A stretch of 64,000 nt of DNA from Taxawa tesnikishii (nom. ined.) (lineage: Eukaryota > Ascomycota > Dothideomycetes > Dothideales): contig JAPDRO010000022.1 of NCBI GenBank assembly GCA_030247885.1, positions 310,001 to 374,000 of the forward strand, written 5' to 3'. Under the pieces are notes generated by a model. It worked only from the letters and a program-made list of their open reading frames with translations. It ran no database searches and had not been told where the DNA came from. A program made the position numbers and the translations under genes. Shown here piece after piece: positions 34,677 through 47,820 of this stretch. Every line of letters begins with the position of its first letter. Position 1 is the first letter of the stretch.

Positions 34677-37600
34677 ATGTCGAACCGTAGAGTCAAGGAC
34701 GTCGATTATGACGACGACGACATCTACAGCGATGAGGAGTACGGCGAGGAAGGAGGCTACTATGATAATGGTGGCCAGGAAGGCAGGTGACGTACGAAGT
34801 ATGTGCTACGTGCTGTGTGCTGACAGCAACGATGCAGAATTGAGTCCCGAAGATCAAGGTACTCCTCCACCGCCAAAGCGAATTGTTGAGCAGAAGACTG
34901 AGGAGATTGTGCAACCACAGAACAGATGCGTCAGGGCACAACAAGGGTTCGAGAAGCTTTAGGAAGCGCATACCCCGTTTCAGACCAGGCCATACAAGAA
35001 GCCCTTTGGCACTACTACTACGACGTAGCTAAGTCTGTGTCATACCTGAAGAGTAGACAGTGAGCATTCGTTGGGATAGCGGCAGTCTGACACGTGGGAT
35101 AGACCAAGTGGCACCGCAACAGCCGAAGAAGGCGGTAAAACAAGAGTCGAAATTCGACAAGGCAGCGAATGCGGCAGCAGCGCAAACCGCGTCGAAGGGA
35201 AAGAAGGGTGGGTTAGCTTTTCCTTTTTGCATTGAAAGAGGCACTCTGCAATTACAAGGCCCTTGGACGCGAGTTGGTGACCGTCACCACCACCATGGTT
35301 CTGCGTTATCAAGTTCTTGCGGTGCGTCGCCACTCCTTCGAGCCCGTATAGCCGTTCTGGCCGAGACTAATGTGGTCTTCCCTGCAGACGACACAGTCGA
35401 CTGTATGCTACCACCACCAAAAGGCAGAAGAACGCGCACGGTTCTGGTACAGACTGGTTCAAGGACGTCCCGTGGTTCAATGTTCCGCCTGAGATGACTG
35501 GCAAGATTGTGATTGAAGCTCTTCAACCGCCTTTACGGCTGCTGGGCGGTTCTGGAAAGCCATCCAAGCTTGCTGCCCTTGCTGCTGCAAGAAAGAAGAA
35601 GGAAGCCGAACAGAAAGCAGCATCTGGTCAAGCTGCCGAATCGAGCGACGAGAAGCATGACAGCACGGCCGCTTCTCTTCTCGACCGTCTGGGTACCCGA
35701 AGCAACCGAACCGCACCAGTTCAGAGCACAGAGACACCCAAAGATGTGCCCTCAGCTTCTCAGCCAGCACCCCAAAGGATGTATCCTATCCGCAAGAAGA
35801 AAAGCCCATCGCCTCCACCACCTGATTTGCCTCAGGCCTCTCCTCTCATGGAAATTACCCCGAATCGCCCGGAGAAAACTCAACCGGACCTGCGCGCGGG
35901 ACCATCTGTCTTTGCCTCAGCCATGTGCGGTCCCGCAAACAGCACACCAAACCACGCAATCCGAAAGCCATTGCAGGAGAACACGCTTTCAATGCTTTAT
36001 GGAAATAGTTCCAGCTTCACCAAATCTAACCCATTCGCAGGTCCAAGTCCTGATGACATTGTGACACAAGCTCAGGCAAAAGGTTCGACAAGGTCGTAAG
36101 ACATCCTCAGCCTGCCGAACTGATGAAGAACTTTTAGGATCAAAGAAGCAGACGACGCAAAAAAGGACAGCAAAGCAGTCAATGGCGTGGCAAATGGCAT
36201 CTCGAACGTTAGCTTGGAAGAAGCCGCTCCTGCGCCGAAGTAAGTGTGATCCTCAATCTTGCGATGGCTGAGCGTTGGCCAGCAAGCATTTCTCCCTTCG
36301 ATACCCGCAGGGTTATCATGCGCAAACTGACAATACCACAGAGTGAAAAGCAAAAACCTGGACGTGCTTGCCGAGTATGAGAAGTCGCAAAGGAAGAATG
36401 CAGCCAGCTTTGTGGTTATAGGGCACGTCGATCACGGCAAAAGCACCCTTATGGGCCGGCTCCTATATGACTTGAAGGTGGTGGACCAACGTTCCTTGGA
36501 CAAGTACCGCAAAGAGGCCACCAACCTTGGCAAGTCGTCCTTTGCTCTCGCCTGGGTAATGGACTCCACATCCGAGGAGCGGGAAAGAGGTGTCACCGTG
36601 GATATCGCCATGAACCATTTCGAAACAGACAGGACCAAGTTTACGATTCTGGATGCGCCCGGCCATCGAGACTTCATCCCAAACATGATTGCGGGAGCCA
36701 GCCAAGCAGATTTTGCTGTCCTCGTGATAGACGCAGGGACGAACAGCTTTGAGGCAGGGCTGAAGGGCCAGACCAAGGAGCACGCCTTGTTGGTACGCAG
36801 CATGGGTGTACAGAGAGTCGTAGTAGCGGTCAATAAGATGGACAGCATAGACTGGAACGAGGAGCGGTTCACGGAGATCAAGCAGCAAATGTCTGCTTTC
36901 TTGACTTCTGCTGGTTTCCAGGGGAAGAACCTTGCGTTCATACCGTGCGCGGGTTTGACAGGCGAAAACGTGGTTGAGCCAGCACCAGCATCGGCAGCGT
37001 GGTACAAGGATCCGTCCAAGGCAAGTAACCGCCATCCATTCCCCTGTTCATGTCTTCCAAGGCCGCCCGCTAAGCCACTGAGTAGTACGAATCGCAAACC
37101 CTCATTCAAGCGCTGGAAGCGTACGAGCCCGCCAAAGCCGCAGTCAGCCTCCCACTCCGCCTCTCCATCTCGGACGTCTTCCGCGGTGGCGTTACCAACC
37201 CGCTCTCCATCTCCGGCAAGATCGACGCCGGCAGTCTGCAAGTCGGCGACAGCATCCTGGCCATGCCAGCGGGCGAGTCGGCAACCATCAAAGGCATCGA
37301 AATCGAGCACGAAGCCGCCGACTGGGCCGTCGCAGGCCAAATCGTAATCCTCCACCTCACCGACATCGATCCCGTGCACCTCCGTGTCGGCGACATCGTC
37401 TGCAGCCCGCAGAAGCCGATCCAGAACATCAGCGCGTTTACGACGAAGATATTGGCGTTTGAACATGTGTTGCCCATGCAGGTGGATGTGCATAGAGGGA
37501 GGCTGCATGTCCCTGGGCGGATTACGCAGTTGGTGGGATTGTTGGATAAGAGTAGTGGCCAGATTACGAAGAAGAAGCCTAGAGTTGTGCAGCCCGGGAC

Positions 37601-37721
37601 TGTGGCTAGGGTTAGGGTAGAGTTGGATTCCGCGGTGCCGTTGGAGGTGCCTGGACGGGTGGTGCTGAGGAGTGGTGGCGCGACGGTTGCGGCGGGGTTG
37701 TTGGAGCAGGTGCACCAGTGA
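34677..37721 (+). CDS. HBS1: Hbs1, eRF3-like GTPase of ribosome rescue
   Basis: Eight exons: 34677-34786, 34827-34858, 34921-35052, 35103-35207, 35388-36082, 36138-36239, 36342-37020 and 37086-37721; 830 residues. The Hbs1 N-terminal domain is present: ELSPEDQ, EQMRQGTTRVREALG, IQEALWHYYYDVAKSVSYL. A linker follows with WFKDVPWFNVP and LAALAAARKKKEAEQ. The EF-1A-like GTPase has GHVDHGKST (G1), DAPGHRDFIPNM (G3) and NKMD (G4), then two beta-barrel domains. Family knowledge: Hbs1 with Dom34 dissociates stalled ribosomes in no-go and non-stop decay in the cytosol. The last intron (37021-37085) has a GC-AG donor; no GT donor keeps the frame. Frame breaks at A run 35419-35422 and A run 36142-36144, each one base short, after which all exon phases match. 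eRF3 and EF-1A are excluded by the N-terminal domain. Confidence 0.94.
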
Positions 37722-38641
37722 AAGGCGCAGTCTTACAGGACACAGCACATCCTCGATTCGGCTCGTAAAACAAATGTCCGTCGTCCATCACTGTTCGCGC
37801 TGTCAGCGTCGTACGTGCTGGTTATCCTGGTTTTTGTGTTTCATAGACCAACCACTTGCAGTGTTCTCGCAATGCTCAGTGCTGCGTAGCTACCAACACA
37901 GCAAAACGGGGTCATGCTAAGATCTTCACCGCCCTTCCTAGCCCGAATTGGGAGGAAATATATACCAATCTTCTCCGTCCCTGATCACAAGAAGCCAGGA
38001 CCGGCGAGGTAATGCGCCAAACAACCCACTGTGGCATTCCCGAAGTCAAACATGCAACACGGCTCCAATAGTTTTACCAACCCCACGTTGGCTTCTGGGA
38101 GGAGACGCTTCGATTCCCGTAAGACGCGCGAAATCGTAAGACCCAAAACTCCCCAGGAGAACCGAAGATTTACGGAGACGACATTCCGTTTCTCGTATCC
38201 CGAGGAATCACGTCGTCAAACCAGTCCCTGCCATCCATGATCAAGTTGCCGTCCGCGATGCTCATGAATCCATGACCGTAGAATTAGTTCTACTCGAGAC
38301 GCGGTTCTTCCGTTTGATCGACAGTTGTGAGCTTGGAGTATTGATGGATTATCCGTAGCGATCGGCATGGCAGGAAGGTCTCGTCACGCTCAACTCTGAC
38401 CGCTCTCACCAGCGTGGCTGGTGGGCTTGTACGTACACGCCTTCTCCTCACAGAGACAGCATGACCGTCGAGTGCGGACGAGGAAGCGTCACGGGGATCC
38501 CTTGTTCTTGCATGGAGGAAGCGATGCGCCCCATCGAGTGAATCAGTGTTGACCGGCCGTCGGAAGTGGTTCTACTCTATGTGCCCATCCAAGGAGGCGG
38601 AAGATTGGGAGGTCTTGGGACCGAAATAGGTGTCGAGATTC

Positions 38642-38669
38642 AAAAAAAAAAAGAAAGAAAAAGAAAAAA
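38642..38669. repeat. A-rich low-complexity tract
   Basis: About 28 bp of A with scattered G. No flanking duplication was seen. Confidence 0.7.
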
Positions 38670-40445
38670 CACATATAGCACTCTCAACAGTCCTTTTTCC
38701 GACTCAAATGACATGGAAATGCCATGATCCGAGAAATCGAGAAGACGCGCAAACCAGATAGTCACGTTGTCTGGGGTTTGTTCTAAGGTTAGAAGATAGA
38801 ATTCAGTTTGGAACGCCCGCGGGAGACGACGGCACGGTTCGCGCGTTTTCAAACAACACGATGCTCCACAAACCGGGATTGAAAACAGACCGGGATGTGT
38901 TCAACCCGGGTCTGTTGTACCTGAACTATAAACACCATGCCATGACGGCGATGAGATCCACAGCTACGAAAGGACCGCGGGCGGCCATGTCGTTGCAAAT
39001 GTCCTTCGCTGGTTGACATGATGAATTGCCCGTACCTCAAGAACGCCATGAGATTACCAATGGTACTGAAAGCCTGCCAGGTCTACACTTCTCACGCATC
39101 ACACGTCAGCGCTTGCGAGGCTCGCGTGCTGGAACGTTCACAACCGACGAACAATGCTCTGAGGCCACTGGCTTTGCGCTCAACGACCGGCAGCCTGCAG
39201 TTGCGCTTGCCCCGTTGACCCGCGAGAACGGTCGCGCAGCTCGCGTGCGAGAGCGTTACAGCGGCAACGACGAAGCGGAAGAGGTTTCATGATGATGCCG
39301 ATAGTGTCGCCTGCAGACCCTGATTCGCATCATGTACGTTTGGGTGCTCCGGGTGCATGCAAGGAGGTCGTTGTAGACCGGCCAGGCAGAGGATGGGCTG
39401 TGCGACCTTCATTATGCCCTGAGGCGGCGCGTAGCACACAGCATTTTGGTTCAGTCACACTGCCTGGGTCAAGCGCTTCTCGCAGCTGAACACACGATTT
39501 GCGAGGCGACCATGTCACCATTGGTGCTGTCGTGCTGACGGGAAGGGGAGGCCTTGAGGCCCTGCCTGCCCGCCCGCCCGCTCCAATGCCGAACACCAAC
39601 CGACCCCCGGACCGCTTGTATAGCCGGGCTTGCTCAAACCCGGGCCACACGGCGGGGTTTTCAAGGCCCACCCCATCAGCACTCAGTCGCGACCTTTACT
39701 CGAAGGTGCCCCGCGACCGTCGTTGGCCAGAAACACTTCCGGTTTCCGCTCCGGAATTCTGAAGCCCGCGGAGCTTTGTTCTGGTGGAGAGCATGCTCCA
39801 AACCACTGCCGGACACCACCGGATTGCGCTGTTCAGCAGCGAGTGACATTGGCCCCGGCGGAGAGTTTCGGCAGGCCGGTCGCGGGTCCTTCGTGTTTGT
39901 TGGCAAAGGCGGAGCGGGGGACGAGGACGGAAGGCGAGTTCGTGATGAGTTGCACAAGCTGCACCTGCAGAGAGCAAGGGTGTTCCTGCACCACACCAGC
40001 CAGCGTTTGCAAGGGTCCAGGTAATGGATAGCTGCAGGTTACTTTTTCCTCATCGTATTTGGTGTTTGGTGATCGGTGAGGGGACTCGTATTGCTGCACC
40101 TTACCGTGGGAGGTAATTTGTTGCCATGCAGACACACATGTGGGTTGGATGGCGGTGAAGACGCTTCGAGGTGTTCACGGATAGGCAGGCAGGATAGGTA
40201 GATGGCAGTGCTGCGAAGCTGCCCGAGCATGTATGCAAGCACCTTGATCGGCACAGTGAAGGGTTGAATTAGTGAGTTTTGGATACATCAGTGAGATACC
40301 TGTCCAGAGGTAGAACAATATCTGCAGTAGCGTAGCCTAGTATGCCGCTCATCCCTCTTCCGTAAACGCCGTTTGATACAAGCCCCAGCCCATCCGTAGA
40401 GATGAATGATAAGTACAATGACAAGGGAATATTCGCGCATCGCTC

Positions 40446-40467
40446 AAAAAAAAAAAAAAAAAAAAAA
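40446..40467. repeat. Poly-A tract of 22 nt
   Basis: Uninterrupted A22, about 200 bp beyond the ABCG stop codon. Length is likely variable. No adjacent coding retrocopy or target duplication was seen. Confidence 0.8.
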
Positions 40468-40669
40468 GACAGTAAGAAACAAGGAAAAGATAGCCGCAGT
40501 GAGTGGATGTCCACTGTGTGACCAGTCCACTGTTCCGTTCAGATCACGTCCACCATGATCATGACCGAGTAATCCCAAGCCGGCGCTCCCACCGCGCGCC
40601 CATAATCTGTCCTTCAATAAAACAATCGAACCGGAGAACGCTGCGTTGCAAATATTGCACAGAAGCAGA

Positions 40670-42663
40670 TCACGAGCGGCGCATGTACAGGACCAGCCAA
40701 CCCAGCAACCGGTATCCGAGCACGATACCGAGCAGGATGCCAACCCACTTGCCCGTCTCGCCCGTCTTGTAACCGTAGTTGTTCAAGACGCCGGTGCCGG
40801 CAATCATGCACTGTTCGGCGAGCTCGGTCTCGTAGATGCACGAGCAGCCCTTGGTGTTGGTAGTGCTGGGCGCGCAGGTGAAGTTACGTTGGCCAAACTC
40901 GTTGACCATCATACCCTGGAAAACGTAGCTCTGGTAATCGATGTAGTGGAATACGTAGCGCCAGAACGGGTTGAGGGAGTTTGGCGGTACCAGGAAGCCA
41001 CCCGTGCACATCCAGAGGCCGTTTGCGAACGCGGTTGCGGCGAGTGCGACGACGAAGATGGGCACGAGCGAGGAAATGAGCACCACGAGCGACTCGGCGG
41101 CGATCAGGTCGAGGAAGAGCCACATGACCCATGTGAAGAAGGCGACTGCGTCGGAGCAGAAGTTGGAGAGCCAGTAGGCGACGAGGGAGAAGAGGATCGC
41201 AATAACGAAAAGGTAAGGGATACCAGTGATGAAGTTCGCCACAATGAACGAGGTGGGACCGTAGAGACCGTTGGCACGCTCCTTCATGAACAGCGCGCGG
41301 TCCTCGAGGAAGGCGGGAATGTAGGCGACGGCCATGAAAGACATGAAGGCACCGCCGAAGAAAATGGCGTTGATGAAAGATTGGATGTTGCCCTGCTCAG
41401 GACGCAGACGCAGCCAGATGGTACCCATCATGATAGCGAGACCCATGTACATTGCGATACGGATGCCGTAAGCGATGATGTCGCGGTAAGACTTGATGAA
41501 CGAACGGTGGATCAGAGCCATTGGAATTGCGAACCTGCCTGCAGACGCGTCCGTGGTATCAGCATTGACGTCTGATTCCAGAGAGCCGCGGGCCATTTCA
41601 TCAGAGAGCTCGGTCACGGTGGCGGTCGCAAGGCGCGACTTGTGCCACGACGAGTGGACCATGTTGAGCTGCTGGTCAACTTCGCTCCTGTCCCTTGCAA
41701 AATCGGTGTTGACGAAGTCGATGATGAATTCGGCTGGATTCATGTAGAGGGGAATTGGGAAGCCGCACGAGTCAAAGTATGGCTGGACTTCCGAGACTGG
41801 ACCGCTGTATGCGGTGCCGCCCTGCGAAAGGAGGAGGAGCTTGTCGAACATGGCGAATGTGGAAGTGGACGGCTGATGGATAGACGAAATGACGATCAAC
41901 TGGAGGACTGTCAGCAGAAGACTTCGGCAGGCATCGTATGTTGGTACTCACGTTGTGCTTCTTTGCGATGTCCTTGACGAAAGAGATGACCTCGAACGAG
42001 GCAGCAGAGTCCAGACCGGAGGTGGGCTCGTCGAGGAACAGCAGCTTGGGACTAGTGATCAACTGAGCAGCGACGCTGACACGGCGCTTCTGACCACCGG
42101 AGATACCCTTCCTGATCGGGGTTCCGATGAGTGTGTTGGCTTGTCCTTGGAGACCGAAGGCAGTGATGAGTGCTTCGATGCGCTGGATACGCTCCAGCTT
42201 GCTGACGGTGCTTGGAAGGGAAAGGCGAGCAGCGAAGTTGAGGGTTTCCCTGACGGTGAGGGAGCCGACCAGAGCGTCTTCCTGCTCAACGTAGGCGCTA
42301 ATCTTACGGAATGTCCTTGGGTTTGCTGCGGCTCCGTTGATGTAGATGGCCGCCTTCACAGAGGCGTGGAGGCCTTGTGCGCGGTGTGCAAGCACGTTCA
42401 GAAGAGTAGACTTTCCGGAACCACTAGACGCCATCAGCAAGAGAACCACAGGGGTCGGTTTCACATGTGACGTACGATGGTCCCATAAGTGCCAGCAGCT
42501 CACCAGCCTTGACGAGGCCATTGACGTCTGAAAGGATAGTCTTAGGCTGCTGGCTTTGTCTGTCCTTGACTGTGACTGTGACGCCCTTCCAGCCAAAGCT
42601 GCGGATGTTGGTGTTGGTGAGCTGGGCGTAGTCACCGCCGATCATCTTCTCAATGTCCGACAT
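40670..42663 (-). CDS. ABCG-family half-size ABC transporter
   Basis: CDS complement(join(40670..41899,41952..42423,42476..42663)), 629 residues, with no frame break. An N-terminal nucleotide-binding domain comes first: Walker A GPSGSGKS at residues 61-68, signature SGGQKRR, Walker B LLFLDEPTSGLD, and the H-loop in SSIHQPS. The membrane domain follows, with about six segments and an extracellular Cys-rich loop (NFTCAPSTTNTKGCSCIY) before the last segment, as in the White/ABCG1 group. Family knowledge: half-transporters dimerise and export lipids, sterols or pigments; substrate not predictable here. Both introns are GT-AG with matching phases. It is convergent with Hbs1 across a long gap, with a 2.4-kb upstream gap to the aminotransferase gene. 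Full-length PDR transporters are excluded by size. Confidence 0.96.
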
Positions 42664-45102
42664 CTTGCTGTAACTTCTGCGATCTGCCAGAGACGCCAGT
42701 GTGGTAGAGGTGGCAGGGAAGGACGTGAAGACCCTTCACCTGTGACGAGTGCTCGAGGAAATATGTATCAATACAAAAGACGCCGCGGACAAGCCACGGG
42801 TGGATCTTTGTTGTGAAGTATAAAAGGACCCAAGAAGAACGGACGTCGAAGCTAGCAGCAGAAGGATGCTCGTGAGAACAAAGGTTGGACAAGATCGCGG
42901 AGAAGAGGGAGCGAAGAGTTTAGTAATGAACAGCAAGCACAGGACAGATGCCCGGGGGAAGTGAATTGGGTGAGGAGCAAGAGTGGGCAAGGATGCGTTG
43001 ATGAGCGGCAGGTTGCCGGCGGAGAGCGCGAGCTGGCAAACGCATGAGGGTGGCATCGACCAGGCCATCGCCGCTCACAGGAGCAAGCCTCACGGGTTCT
43101 GGCTTGCTCTGGCTGCTCCGTTAGCGAAGGTATACCGTCGGTGAATTTGGCATGGTTCATCAATTTCATACGAGCACCGGTCGTCAGCCGGCAGCCAACC
43201 AAATTGCTCTGCAGCAAACCCATGACTAGCCGCCGCGTGTAACGGCTAGCACAAGCCCGCGTTCCTGGACCACTGCACGCACCATCACTGCTAGGGCAGC
43301 GATCACAGACGATAGGCCCACCGGCCTTGCAGACGAAGTCGCACTACAATAATAGAGACGGCTGGGATGTAAGCCTATCTCGACTGCATGTACCACCCAG
43401 GGAGGGGAGGCTCACGGAGAATAAAACGACCAGTCACCTTTCGTTCGCCTGTTCACCTATGCAGGCGGTAAGAGATGGAAGAAGCAAAGATTGACGTCGC
43501 AGTCCCCGGCGGAGGTACCAGACTGCTTTGCTGGCGTCCTGTCATTGCACACCTGCTGACCGTCGACGCTGCGACATTCCCGCCAGCGGTTGCGGTAGTG
43601 GTTTCAGAGCATCCGCCTGCAAACGACCTGTTCGGAGTTCTCCACTTGGAGGGTCTTTGCCCTAGGAAGGGATCGGATCTGCAGCGCTTATCAGGCCTGT
43701 GCCGTTAGAGCCACGCCGTCACTTTTCATATAGCCTCTGCTCCCCAGACGATCGACTTTCCTGATTCAGTGCACCAGCGTTTCGGACTTCAGGGGTTTGA
43801 CGGCTTGGCTGCGCTGCGTATACCACTGTCAGCGCCAAGTACGCAGAGGCTTGCGCCGTCAAATTTGCCCATCATCTCCTGCTTGGGAAAGCTGGTCTAA
43901 CCCAGCCGAAGCCGCCTCCCCTCAGCCAGCCTGCGGTACAGCCGAGTCCAAACTCTCCGAATTCCTTCGCTCGTATATGCACATAGTTCCTGCGATGATA
44001 ACCTGATCTTTTCCACCGCTTCACCTGTGCATCGCTCGATCGACGGTCGTACGAAAGACGGCTGTCTTAGTCCCGTCGGCCTCGTCGGGGGCACAAGACC
44101 ACCGGCTGCAGCTTTGAGGTGTGACCTGACCTGTCCGGCTACGTGCAGGGACGGGAGCTGGCGGCACCGTTGACTAATCCACGTTGTCGTCAGACCTGCC
44201 AACGGCGGAGCTCTTCAACGAGCCTGCGTGTCACCGTTGCGGGTGGAAGTGTGGAAGTGTGGAAGTGGGACTATGCAACGTTGTCGACTTGTCGGTAGCT
44301 GCAAGAGCCTGCAAAACATGTGCTCAGAGCTCGAACACGGCGTCGCAACTGCATTAACGACCGAAGGTTCAGCCAGACCTCTGATCACTAAGGCAGAGGA
44401 AAGTGCCGTGGTTTTGTCAAGCTGAAGGCGGGATCAGCGATTGGAGAGAGCAAATCTCCCGCATAGCGTAGTTAGTGGAGAAGACAAACAACGCCGATAT
44501 CCTGGTTTTGTGATCCACCACCGTTCTAGTGGTCGCCGTTTACCCCAGAGACTAGCCGGTCGAAGGAACAAAGAGCTTTCAATCTAGAAACAGGCGCGCG
44601 TCGTTTATTGTCCGGAACCCACGGTTCTGACTAGAGGCCCAGAATTGTGGATGGTCTGTCTCTGGGCTCCCCAATGGCACCGAAGACAGGCGCCACCTTG
44701 AGCCAGAAAAAGAGCATCCACAACATGAGCAAAGAACTGGCTTCTCCTAGCATGCTCGCCCAGCTCATCTCGCGAGTGTCTAGCGTCGCTATTGGTCGCT
44801 TTATCCCCTTTTGGGTCGCCATAGTTTGGCGTGACGCGCTACTGGTCTCGGTAAGTCTCATACTGGCGCCGAACCCGCTTCCCTTCTCCCTTGTCATGCC
44901 CGCTTCTCCTGCATGCCGCCTGAGAGCTTCCGTTCAGCGCTCTTTTTGCATCATACGACTATCCTTTGCGTGCATACCCGTACATACGTCGTTCCATTCG
45001 TTTGACTTCACACGCGCAGCAGCTGTGGATCGGATCATGCGCGTACCGTATACCACCAACTAATTCGCTCGTTATATACTTGTATTTATTTCCGGAGGAA
45101 CC
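42664..45102. other. Gene-poor divergent region
   Basis: 2.4 kb between the ABCG and aminotransferase start codons. No gene is supported. It contains a short direct repeat (44243-44266), and a plus-strand open frame around 44647-45063 that looks like leader sequence rather than a gene. Confidence 0.5.
44243..44266. repeat. Three tandem copies of GTGGAAGT
   Basis: Three perfect 8-bp units in the gap upstream of the aminotransferase gene. Function unknown. Confidence 0.8.
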
Positions 45103-47378
45103 ATGGATCCTTATCAAGATGCCAGAGGCGTTTCCATATCACCTAGGCGGTCACTGGAGAGCATTGAGAGGAGGAACCACATGCGGAAAGCACCCTACCA
45201 CTCAAGAGGACATCCTGCCTCAATGCCCGCAGATGATGTCTCCTCCGCCAGTGAGGACGATGAAGAAGAGGAAGAAGAAGAGGAAAACTATGCGACCGAT
45301 TTCACGACTCCCGCTCCATCCGACTCCGGCCCGGAAGACGTTGAATCAGAGGAAGTGGAAGACTTCCGCGAGAGAGAGTATCCTCAACTAAAGGGGAAGA
45401 TCTATATGGACCACGGCGGTACAACAGTACGTCTTGGGCAATGCTGGGACCGGACTTTGTAGTTGACGCAGACTGACCTGCCGCTTAGTTATACGCAAAG
45501 TCTCTAGTAGAAGAATTCTCCGCCGACCTGATCTCCAACCTATACGGAAACCCTCATTCAGCATCAACGCCGTCTGCCCTGGCCGGACACCGCGTGGATG
45601 CCATCCGGGAACGGGCCCTTAGATTCTTCAACGCCGATCCGGAACACTGGGACCTCGTCTTTGTGGCCAATGCAACTGCTGCCATCAAGTTGGTAATAGA
45701 GTGCTTCCGCGATCATGCTGCCGCCAGCAACACACCTGTATGGTATGGCTACCACCGCGATGCACACACGAGTTTGGTGGGAGTGAGGGAGTTGACCAAG
45801 ATGCACCGGTGTTTCACGAGCGATGAGGAGGTGGATATTTGGATCAACAGTGGTGGACTCGGTGGGCCAAGGGCGCGACAACTGGGGCTTTTGCATATCC
45901 TGGGCAATCGAACATGACGGGGCGGCGCTTACCCCTCAGTTGGTAAGTCTGCATTCGGAATTCTTGATGGGGTTGAGCGTTTGGTTGATGTTGTACAGGC
46001 CTGGACGGATTCGGAAATCGTTTCACAAGGCCGCCACTTACACACTTCTGGACGCGGCTGCATTGGCCAGTACAGCTCCTTTGGACCTGAGTGATGTCGC
46101 GACCGCGCCGGATTTTGTTGCGCTAAGTTTCTACAAGATCTTCGGGTTCCCTAACGTGGGTGCCCTTCTGGTGCGAAAGGAGTCTCAGCACATGCTCGAC
46201 AACCGCAGGTACTTTGGAGGTGGAACGGTCGACATGATTGTTACCATCAACGACACCTGGCATGCGAAGAAGGAAGCATCGTTACATGAGCGTTTGGAAG
46301 ACGGAACGCTGCCGTTCCACTCCATTTTTGCGCTGGACCATGCCATGAATGTGCACGAGCGGCTGTACGGACCAAATCCGATGAAGTTCATCTCCCATCA
46401 TACCGCGCAGCTGGGACGACAGCTGTACGATGGCCTTGCCGGCCTCAAACACGGCAACGGTAGGCCCGTGTGCAGGATCTACAAGGATGAGAATGCTGTC
46501 TACGGCGATCCCTCTGTTCAAGGCTCAACCATTGCATTCAATGTCCAGCGTCCTGACGGCACCATGATCGGATACGAAGAGGTCGAGCAAGCCGCAGACG
46601 ACCGAGGCATCTTCGTGCGCAGTGGCAGTCTTTGTAACCCTGGAGGTATGGCCACGTATCTCCGATGGTCGCCCGCGGAGATGAAGGCAGCGTTCGCAGC
46701 AGGCCATCGCTGCAGCAACCCCACTCAGGTGGTGAACGGAAAAGCTACTGGCGTTGTCCGCGCGAGCTTGGGAGCTATGAGCACGGCAGCCGACGTTGTC
46801 GGATTCCTCCATTTCCTTGCGAACACTTATGTGAACACTGAATGCGATTCGCAGGTCGCAGAACAGATCTCCTACACCGCCTCTACGCATCAGCCGCGCG
46901 CCCTCCACATTTCTTCCGGCACAACGACGCCCACATCTTCGGTCCGTCCCCCGTGCTGCAGATCCCGCACGCGCTGTACGCGCCACCAGGCAGCACCAGT
47001 CGACCGCCGGGCACCGCAACGACCGTGGGAACGACATCCAACGCCTCTGCCTGGGATACGCACGGCCTTACAGTTCTGCCTCAAGCACAGGCATCTCCTG
47101 GAAGCGCACAGCCACCCGTCTTCGACCCGTCACAGCAGTACTTCCCGAACAAGCTACGGCGACCGCGTCCGGGCGTCGAGTCACCACAGAAAAGCTCAAA
47201 CGGGACGACGGTGGGCATGGAGATCAAAGTGCGGGAAGTCGACGATCGAAGCAGCATACCCACGCAAACGCCCAGTGTCAAATCGCGCAGCAGGTTTGGC
47301 AGAAGCGTGGTCAACCTGCTACATCGCAAAGGGCACGCGCCCGAATACGCGCATCCGGATCTACCGACGACGCGATAA
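45103..47378 (+). CDS. Class V aminotransferase, MoCo-sulfurase-like (NifS domain only)
   Basis: Exons 45103-45426, 45489-45942 and 45999-47378; 719 residues. The acidic leader is SASEDDEEEEEEEENY, then a NifS-type PLP domain begins at KIYMDHGGTT. Key parts: NPHSASTPSALAGHRVD, the PLP lysine in LSFYKIFGFPNVGALLVRK, YFGGGTVDMIVTINDTWHAKK, HERLEDGTLPFHSI and RSGSLCNPGG with the cysteine at the sulfurtransfer position. The C-terminal tail is Pro/Ser-rich and no MOSC domain is seen. Family knowledge: HxB-type enzymes sulfurate the molybdenum cofactor and carry a MOSC domain; shorter fungal relatives are of unknown role. Frame breaks: T run 45889-45892 (one base restores FAYPGQSNMTG) and one near 46850-46920, possibly CCC 46901-46903. 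Both introns then phase correctly. Confidence 0.9.
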
Positions 47379-47760
47379 CTAAGAGCATAATCCGCTCTCG
47401 AGCGAACCAATTCGGAAAACCTACCGAATGGGGGAGGGAGGGGGCCACTCGCGGAACACTCTGCAGTGCCCTCCAGCACACTTTTCAACAACAATATCGA
47501 CAGATTGTGCCAACGGCGACACAGCAGCTAACATATCCCTCATTTCTTACTCTGCTTTACACCGGCGTTCTCTGATTGGATTGGATTGGATCGGATCCAC
47601 AACTGCTTTTTGTCTTCGATTCAGCAAGGCGTCTCGTGCGGGGGCCATGATACTACGGAATGGCGGGGCGTTCTGTTTGGATCCAATCATCCGGCGGCAA
47701 GAGGAATTGTACAGATCTTCCTCTTCCGCCTCACGCTCGCTAACTAACGCATCTCGTTGC

Positions 47761-47820
47761 CTTTTTCTTCTTCTTTTTCTTCTTCTTCTTCTTCTTCTTC
47801 TTCTTCTTCTTCTTCTTTTC
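47761..47820. repeat. CTT/AAG microsatellite
   Basis: About 60 bp, mainly (CTT)n with some longer T runs. It would code for poly-Leu or poly-Lys if read, which explains chance open frames on both strands. Confidence 0.9.

Larger units (their letters stand above)
37722..40669. other. Gene-poor convergent region
   Basis: 2.9 kb between the stops of Hbs1 (+) and the ABCG gene (-). Several overlapping open frames of up to about 155 codons occur around 39.3-40.0 kb on both strands, but none has conserved features or a plausible splice model. Two A-rich tracts are listed separately. Confidence 0.5.

Noticed and set aside
39300-40030. Overlapping open frames of 90-156 codons on both strands
   Set aside because: Several frames are open at once, as expected for GC-rich spacer; none has conserved motifs, a signal peptide or splice sites.
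40446-40467. Poly-A run as the tail of a retrocopy
   Set aside because: No coding or element sequence ends at it and no target-site duplication was visible.
42818-42828. Good TATA box (TATAAAAG) on the plus strand
   Set aside because: It points away from the ABCG gene and no plus-strand gene follows within 2 kb.
44647-45063. 138-codon plus-strand frame upstream of the aminotransferase
   Set aside because: No motif, ends just before the aminotransferase ATG, and composition resembles leader sequence.
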